From positions 62,001 to 126,000 of the forward strand of contig NZ_FNAN01000016.1 of the NCBI RefSeq assembly GCF_900101885.1: DNA of 64,000 nt. Direction: 5' to 3'. The translations under genes were made by a program, and so were the position numbers. Below the pieces are notes generated by a model that was not told the DNA's origin, made no database searches, and saw only the letters and a program-made list of their open reading frames with translations. Shown in pieces: positions 59,186 through 64,000 of this stretch. The stretch is from Dyadobacter soli (GTDB lineage Bacteria > Bacteroidota > Bacteroidia > Cytophagales > Spirosomataceae). The stretch's first letter is position 1, and each line of letters starts with the position of its first letter.

Positions 59186-60898
59186 ATGTCAACGATCAGA
59201 ACAAGCGCCGACGATCTGACGCTCGCGGAAAACGGGCACGCGGCGGAGAGCGATAGCGCACCCGCCGCCGTCAGCAGCTGGCCCGAATGGCAGAAAATCC
59301 TTTTCCGCATTGCCTTTGTGTTTTTCCTGGCCATGTCCATCCCCAACAGCGCCGGCTGGTACACCGACCTCGTCACTTTCGACTGGACGCGCCTGCATTA
59401 CCGCGATGTGTACGATATCGCGCGCTTCGGCTCCGGGCTCGACCTCTTCGGCCGTACACTTTTCGGCAGCACCATGGAAGGTTACGCCACGTGGATCATC
59501 ACATTGCTGGCTTCCATTGGGGCCGGGCTGGTATGGACGGTGATTGTGAAAGCGATCAAGCGCGAGCCGAAGGCGTATAACCTGCTCTATTACTGGATTC
59601 GCGTGGTGGTGCGCTACCGTGCGGGCATTGGCATTATTGGTTTTGGATACACCAAACTGATGCCCACGCAAATGCCTTACCCATCGTTCGGATTGCTGAA
59701 TACCAACTTCGGCGATTTTACATTACAAAAAATCTACTGGCTCTCGGTCGGTATTGTGCCCTGGTACCAGGTGTTTGCGGGCGTCGTGGAGCTTACGGCG
59801 GGCATTTTGCTCTTTTTCCGCGGTACTACCATGTTGGGCGCCATTCTGCTGCTCGGCGCATTGGGGGATATTGTGTATGTAAACTTCGCTTATGACGGCG
59901 GCGTGCATGTGTACAGCTCGTATTTTGTGCTGCTGGCGGCGTTTTTGTTGATTAAGGATATTCCAAAACTCTGGAACCTGCTTATCCTGGAACGTTTTAC
60001 CGTTCCTGACAACTATTACCCTGCATTTTCGCAGAAATGGCAACGTTATACGCGCACCGGCTTGAAAGCCGGCGTTCTGGGCCTGTTCGTGTGCTATTTG
60101 TTCTGGTTGCAATATGTCAATTTCAAATATGATCCTTACAAACAGCCTTCCACAGCGGGTATCAAAGCATTGCGCGGTAACTATAATGTCACCGAATTCA
60201 AAATCAATAACAAAGAAATCGCTTACTCGCCGACCGATACCGTGAGATGGCAATGGGCGACGTTCGAGAAATGGACGACATTGACATTTAAAGTAAACAA
60301 ACCCACCCCGCTCGACCTCTCCAACGGCGGCGGCGCACCCATGCGCGACCTCGGCCGGACTTTCGAGCTCACCGGCACCGGAGGAGGCCAGCGCGTGTTC
60401 CATTACCTGGCCGATACGCTCGAACACACCTTGTATTTGCAGGATAAATATGCAAGAAACGGCCCGCGCGACGGCGTAGGGCAGTTGCAACAGCGCGAGG
60501 CACGCCAGGGACAGGCCGGTGCCGGCGAGGGTACGCGCGCCGCACGTGAAGGGGCACACACGGAAGGCGAACAGCCACAGCAAAGCGGCAAACGGGGTAA
60601 TGGGCGCGAGGGAAACAGCCGCAACTGGATCAGTAAAGCCGCATTGGCGCGGATAGGGGACGAAAACAGGATGATCGACCCGCTGGGGCAATCTGCCCGC
60701 CGCGAGCGTGAGTTTGCCGGCAAGCAGCGCCGCGACAAACGCAAGCGGATGATCCTCACTTACTCGACCACCGACGGCTCGCGCGTGATCCTCAAAGGTA
60801 TCAACGAGAAAAAAGATTCCATTTACGTGGTGCTCGACCGGGTGGAGCGACCTTACGTTTTGGCTAAAAGCACGCTCAATGCAGGGAAATATGATTAA
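59186..60898 (+). CDS. DoxX/DoxD-like multi-pass membrane protein (paralog 2) with low-complexity insert
   Basis: This is a 570-residue tandem paralog of the preceding gene: 'KILFRIAFVFFLAMSIPNSAGWYTDLVTFDWTRLHYRDVYDIARF', 'VRYRAGIGIIGFGYTKLMPTQMPYPSFGLLNTNFGDFTLQKIYWLSVGIVPWYQ', and the shared C-terminal start 'YNVTEFKINNKEIAYSPTDTVRWQWATFEKW'. It differs by an insert of roughly 80-100 residues at about 425-515, rich in Gln, Gly, Arg and Glu ('REARQGQAGAGEGTRAARE', 'EGEQPQQSGKRGNGREGNSRN'), placed between strands of the C-terminal domain. Two diverged copies may form a heteromer. Its last 8 nt overlap the cytochrome gene start. Confidence 0.7.
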   Translation: MSTIRTSADDLTLAENGHAAESDSAPAAVSSWPEWQKILFRIAFVFFLAMSIPNSAGWYTDLVTFDWTRLHYRDVYDIARFGSGLDLFGRTLFGSTMEGYATWIITLLASIGAGLVWTVIVKAIKREPKAYNLLYYWIRVVVRYRAGIGIIGFGYTKLMPTQMPYPSFGLLNTNFGDFTLQKIYWLSVGIVPWYQVFAGVVELTAGILLFFRGTTMLGAILLLGALGDIVYVNFAYDGGVHVYSSYFVLLAAFLLIKDIPKLWNLLILERFTVPDNYYPAFSQKWQRYTRTGLKAGVLGLFVCYLFWLQYVNFKYDPYKQPSTAGIKALRGNYNVTEFKINNKEIAYSPTDTVRWQWATFEKWTTLTFKVNKPTPLDLSNGGGAPMRDLGRTFELTGTGGGQRVFHYLADTLEHTLYLQDKYARNGPRDGVGQLQQREARQGQAGAGEGTRAAREGAHTEGEQPQQSGKRGNGREGNSRNWISKAALARIGDENRMIDPLGQSARREREFAGKQRRDKRKRMILTYSTTDGSRVILKGINEKKDSIYVVLDRVERPYVLAKSTLNAGKYD

Positions 60899-61481
60899 GT
60901 TCATCGGCAGCGTGGTGGTGTTCGCCACGCTGTCGATTACGGGTATGAGTCTGAGATTCAGCCAGCAACGCTCCCGAGCGTTGCCGGCTGATACCCTTTC
61001 ACAGCCAGCGCGTTTCGGTTTCGGTCGCGCGGCAACGGAAGCGGAAATCGCCGCGGTCGACATCGACGTCCGCCCCGACGGTAAAGGACTGCCGAAAGGG
61101 GAGGGCAATGCACTGGAAGGCAAGGCGATTTATGCATTGAAATGCGGCGGCTGCCATGGCGCCACAGGCACCGAGGGACCGAACGACCGGCTCGTGGTGG
61201 GCGATACTACCAAAGGCGGTGCAAGGCGGATCAAAGCCATTGGAAACTACTGGCCGCATGCAACTACCGTTTTCGATTATATCCGGCGGGCAATGCCATT
61301 CAACCAGCCCGGCTCACTGACCGACCGCGAGGTGTACAGCCTCACCGCCTTCCTGCTCCATGCCAATGGCCTGTGGGACGAAAAGGCTGTTCTGAATGCA
61401 AAAAACCTTCCGAAAATTCAAATGCCCGCCCGCGACAAGTTCGTCCCCGATGACCGGAAAGACGGCCCTGAAATACGATAA
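60891..61481 (+). CDS. Periplasmic c-type cytochrome, single haem (sulfite dehydrogenase partner)
   Basis: This is a c-type electron carrier of about 196 residues. I start it at ATG 60891 (MIKFIGSVVVFATLSITGM), overlapping the stop of the previous gene. The signal or anchor is followed by a haem motif C85-G-G-C88-H89 in 'YALKCGGCHGATGTEGPNDRL' and a likely axial Met in 'RRAMPFNQPGSLTDREVYSLTAFLLHANGL'. This C-terminal pattern is close to SoxD/SorB-type cytochromes that accept electrons from sulfite or sulfane dehydrogenases. Its stop and the start of the molybdoenzyme gene are 1 nt apart, strong evidence of a functional pair. Confidence 0.88.
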   Translation: MIKFIGSVVVFATLSITGMSLRFSQQRSRALPADTLSQPARFGFGRAATEAEIAAVDIDVRPDGKGLPKGEGNALEGKAIYALKCGGCHGATGTEGPNDRLVVGDTTKGGARRIKAIGNYWPHATTVFDYIRRAMPFNQPGSLTDREVYSLTAFLLHANGLWDEKAVLNAKNLPKIQMPARDKFVPDDRKDGPEIR

Positions 61482-61482
61482 T

Positions 61483-62724
61483 ATGCTGCAACCCGACGAT
61501 AGAAAACCATTGATAACTTCCGGAAAAATCAGCCGGCGCAATTTGCTTGCAGGCGCGGCCGCGGCGTCCATTGTATTGGTACAAACCGCCAGCGGCAAGG
61601 CATTCCAGGCCGCGCTCACGGCTTCGGAGCTGGCCGACGACCCTACCAAAATCCCGGGCGTACCTCCGGGCGTACTGGGCACACGGTCGCCATTTGAAAA
61701 ACCTGTCAAGACCCCTTCGGATACTTCTTCGCGCACGCCTTTGCAGGATTTGCACGGCATGATCACACCCTCGGACCTGCATTACGAACGCCACCACGGC
61801 GGCGTACCGGCCATCGACCCCACCAAGTACGAACTCGTGATCCACGGAATGGTGGAGAAACCCATGGTTTTCACACTGGCAGACCTCAAACGCTTTCCCT
61901 CGGTTTCGCGTATTGCATTCCTGGAATGCTCGGGCAATTACCGGGGCAGCAACGACGGCAAGATCCGCCCCCAGGAAATTTGCGGCCTCACCAGCCAGAG
62001 CGAATGGACGGGCGTGGCATTGTCTACGATTTTCCGGGAAGCAGGCGTAAGCCCGAAAGCGACCTGGTTTCTGGCCGAAGGTGGTGACGCCGCCGTGATG
62101 ACCCGCAGCGTGCCCGTCCACAAAGGGTGGGACGACGCCATCATCGCCTACGCGCAAAACGGGGAAGCCATTCGCCCCGAACAGGGCTACCCCGTGCGCC
62201 TTTTCCTGCCGGGCTGGGAGGGTAATGCCAATGTAAAATGGCTCCGGCGCATCGAACTCGCCGACGCGCCTTTCATGACGCGCGAGGAGACTTCCAAATA
62301 CACCGAAGCAGTGGGAGGCGGCAAAATCCGCCAGTTCAGTTTCACCATGGACGCCCGCTCGATCATCACTTATCCTTCCTATCCCGCCAAAGTAGAGAAA
62401 GGCTGGATCGAAATCCGTGGCATCGCGTGGAGTGGCAGGGGCAAGGTATCCCGCGTAGAAGTGAGCACGGATGCCGGCAAGACCTGGCAAATCGCCCGAT
62501 TACAGGAGCCCGTGCTCGATAAAGCCATCACTGCATTTCGCCACCTCTGGCACTGGGACGGCACTCCCACCGAAATCATGAGCCGGACGGTAGATGAAAC
62601 CGGGTACGTGCAGCCGTTTTTAAAACAACTACTCAATGCGCGTGGCGGCAATATGGGGTATCATTTCAATCCGGTGACGACCTGGTATTTGCAGGGGGAC
62701 GGGGCGGTGTTGTTCAAGGCATAG
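61483..62724 (+). CDS. SoxC-like molybdopterin sulfite dehydrogenase (Tat-exported)
   Basis: This is a sulfite-oxidase-family enzyme predicted to oxidise sulfite (or protein-bound sulfane sulfur) in the periplasm and reduce the adjacent cytochrome c. I choose the ATG at 61483 (MLQPDDRKPL), just after the cytochrome stop. The twin-arginine signal is 'ISRRNLLAGAAAASIVL'. The Mo-ligating Cys149 lies in 'RIAFLECSGNYRGSNDGKI', and 'MTRSVPVHKGWDDAIIAYAQNGEAIRPEQGYPVRLFLPGWEGNANVKWL' is characteristic of SoxC/SorA. The C-terminal Mo-cofactor dimerisation domain has 'VEVSTDAGKTWQIA'. SoxAXYZB genes are not in view, so a stand-alone sulfite detoxification or energy role fits better than full Sox. It is last in the plus-strand block. 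Confidence 0.88.
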   Translation: MLQPDDRKPLITSGKISRRNLLAGAAAASIVLVQTASGKAFQAALTASELADDPTKIPGVPPGVLGTRSPFEKPVKTPSDTSSRTPLQDLHGMITPSDLHYERHHGGVPAIDPTKYELVIHGMVEKPMVFTLADLKRFPSVSRIAFLECSGNYRGSNDGKIRPQEICGLTSQSEWTGVALSTIFREAGVSPKATWFLAEGGDAAVMTRSVPVHKGWDDAIIAYAQNGEAIRPEQGYPVRLFLPGWEGNANVKWLRRIELADAPFMTREETSKYTEAVGGGKIRQFSFTMDARSIITYPSYPAKVEKGWIEIRGIAWSGRGKVSRVEVSTDAGKTWQIARLQEPVLDKAITAFRHLWHWDGTPTEIMSRTVDETGYVQPFLKQLLNARGGNMGYHFNPVTTWYLQGDGAVLFKA

Positions 62725-62725
62725 T

Positions 62726-63139
62726 TTACCGGCCTTCGGTCTTCTTTGAACGCCCATAGTCGATGATGATCTTCATCGTCTCGAGAATTTGCTCGTAGGA
62801 GTAACCTTTTGTAAAAAATGAAAAACTTTGCTGGTCAAAAGAATGCGGGGGGATGGTCGTCAGATCGGACGTTGTCAGGAAAACAAATGCGGGAACGGCC
62901 CCGCTGAAAACGTCGTGGTCGAGGATGGAGGATAACAGCTCGAAGCCGTTCATGACGGGCATGTTGAGGTCGCTGATTACCACGTAAGGTTTCTCATGCT
63001 GGTCTTTCAGATATTCAAAGGCATCGAGGCCGTTTCTGAAAACGACCACCTGGTTCGGTATCTGCAATTCTTCCAATGCCATCCGGATCAGGAAAATGTC
63101 GTCCTCATCATCTTCCACCAAAATTACGGGCTCGTTCAT
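62726..63139 (-). CDS. Single-domain response regulator (CheY/Rcp-like)
   Basis: This 137-residue protein is a receiver domain only. It has the acidic pocket E9-D10-D11 in 'ILVEDDEDDIFLIRMALEEL', phosphoacceptor D57 in 'VISDLNMPVMNGFELL', the conserved Thr/Ser region 'FLTTSDLTT', and Lys in 'FFTKGYSYEQILETMKIII'. There is no output domain, so it probably relays phosphate or binds a partner, as Rcp1-type regulators do beside phytochrome-like kinases. It lies 28 nt after the histidine kinase on the same strand and is convergent with the sulfite dehydrogenase gene, with only 1 nt between the two stops. Confidence 0.93.
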   Translation of the reverse strand: MNEPVILVEDDEDDIFLIRMALEELQIPNQVVVFRNGLDAFEYLKDQHEKPYVVISDLNMPVMNGFELLSSILDHDVFSGAVPAFVFLTTSDLTTIPPHSFDQQSFSFFTKGYSYEQILETMKIIIDYGRSKKTEGR

Positions 63140-63167
63140 TTAGATTGTTCGATAATTGGATAAATGT

Positions 63168-64000
63168 TCAGTTAGCAGGAAGGTAGACGCTGAAAGTGGA
63201 ACCTTCATTGACCGCACTTTTTACCCCGATCCGGCCATGGTGCATTTCGACGATACGCTTGCAAATGGCCAGGCCTATACCCGTACCCCGGTAGCGGTCC
63301 TGGGTATGCAACCGCTGAAACATTTGAAATATTTTATCGAGGAAAAGCTCGTCGAACCCAATGCCATTGTCGGTGACGTCAATGCGTGTCCAGCTCAGTT
63401 GCGGCGCCAGGCCCATTACCTGTAGTTGTCGGGCGGTAGGCTCTTCTATTCGGAGCAGTACGGCCGGCGTTGTGCCTTCGGTAATGAATTTGACAGAGTT
63501 TGCAATGAGGTTCTGGAAGAGGAGTGTCAGTAGACGTTTGTTTCCCAGCACAATACCGCCGCGCTCAATAGTAATGCTGGCTCCGGAGCTTGCTATCTGC
63601 TCTTCCAGCAGCTCTGTCACCTGGGTGATGAGCTCCGAAAAATCGATCATTTCTTTCTCTACCTGCTGATCGGCCGAAAGACGCGAGTAGTCGAGCAGAT
63701 CACGAATCACAGCTACCATCCGGTGGGATGCTCCCTGTATCCTGGACAGCAGGTTAGTACCCTCGGGCGGAAGCAAATGCTGAAACCGTCTGGTAAGCAT
63801 TTCCGAAAAAACGATCATTTTCCGGGCAGGCTCCTGCAAATCATGAGAGGCAACGTACGCAAAGCGGGCGAGTTCTTCATTGCTTCTGTTCAGATCCTGG
63901 ATCATCAGATCGAGCTCATGCTGGCGCTTTTCAAGAGCCAGCTGCGCCCGTTTCAGTTCGGCATTGTCACGTAATGCTTGCTCCACCCGTTTCTGTGCAT
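63168..64000 (-). CDS. Sensor histidine kinase, C-terminal part (runs off the right edge)
   Basis: The frame is open to the window edge, so this is the C-terminal part of a longer kinase. A coiled-coil linker ('ALRDNAELKRAQLALEKRQHELDLMIQDLNRSNEELARFAYV') leads into HisKA with the phosphorylated His in 'YVASHDLQEPARKMIVFSEML'. The HATPase shows the N box 'LLFQNLIANSVKF', G1 'VTDNGIGFDE', F box 'IFQMFQRLHTQDRYRGTG' and G2 'GTGIGLAICKRIVEMHHG'. The HisKA plus linker form resembles bacteriophytochrome and PAS/GAF kinases that pair with Rcp-type regulators, such as the one 28 nt downstream. The missing N-terminus would hold the sensor. Confidence 0.92.
   Translation of the reverse strand, partial: AQKRVEQALRDNAELKRAQLALEKRQHELDLMIQDLNRSNEELARFAYVASHDLQEPARKMIVFSEMLTRRFQHLLPPEGTNLLSRIQGASHRMVAVIRDLLDYSRLSADQQVEKEMIDFSELITQVTELLEEQIASSGASITIERGGIVLGNKRLLTLLFQNLIANSVKFITEGTTPAVLLRIEEPTARQLQVMGLAPQLSWTRIDVTDNGIGFDELFLDKIFQMFQRLHTQDRYRGTGIGLAICKRIVEMHHGRIGVKSAVNEGSTFSVYLPAN

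Noticed and set aside
61483-62724. Complete Sox thiosulfate-oxidising system
   Set aside because: Only a SoxC-like enzyme and one cytochrome are present. No SoxA, SoxB, SoxX, SoxY or SoxZ genes are seen in the window.

Overview
The window is a stretch of chromosome from a Bacteroidota bacterium, most likely Cytophagales and Dyadobacter-like (inference). The reasons are six SusC/SusD outer-membrane uptake pairs in 64 kb, paired ECF sigma and FecR genes, Bacteroidota-type promoters (TTG about 20 nt before TAnnTTTG), few Shine-Dalgarno sites, and DUF1684 and DUF6134 proteins. No rRNA, tRNA, CRISPR array or intact transposon was seen.

Layout. 0.3-7.2 kb: SusD, SusC (with STN domain) and FecR on the minus strand, divergent from their ECF sigma gene. 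7.3-20.4 kb: a second sigma-FecR-SusC(STN)-SusD set, continuing into a PQQ sugar dehydrogenase with an embedded cytochrome c, a Tat-exported ManD-type sugar-acid dehydratase and a membrane-anchored SGNH hydrolase. This reads as a periplasmic sugar oxidation and dehydration route. 20.4-22.6 kb: a Tet(X)-like FAD monooxygenase divergent from an AraC-type regulator. 22.8-33.3 kb: a TlpA-like thioredoxin with SusC/SusD, a His-rich TPR protein, an SDR oxidoreductase, a fatty-acid hydroxylase behind a poly-cysteine leader ORF, and a DUF6134 protein. 33.3-36.5 kb: an AT-richer accessory patch with a gene remnant, a ParA-like ATPase overlapping an AlbA/Schlafen-type ATP-binding gene, a compact structured RNA or micro-ORF, a small hypothetical gene and REP-like repeats. 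36.5-45.9 kb: SusD/SusC divergent from a DUF1684 gene, an SGNH-like lipoprotein, and a LytTR regulator overlapping a TPR histidine kinase. 46.0-62.7 kb: a sulfur-themed block with a second Cys-ending leader ORF, SusC/SusD, sulfatase, rhodanese, SusC/SusD, two DoxX-like membrane proteins, a cytochrome c and a SoxC-like sulfite dehydrogenase. 62.7-64 kb: a response regulator and a partial histidine kinase.

The most interesting thread is a possible sulfur-responsive regulon. Two short leader ORFs end in Cys codons (C-C-C-C-stop and W-C-C-stop). They precede a lipid hydroxylase and a SusCD-sulfatase operon. A palindrome, CTAY-N7-RTAG, sits at promoters of three of the four SusC/SusD loci whose SusC lacks an STN domain, with a degenerate relative at the fourth. 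I did not find it in the ECF/FecR promoter regions. The motifs and ORFs are read directly from the sequence; the cysteine or sulfur link is inference.
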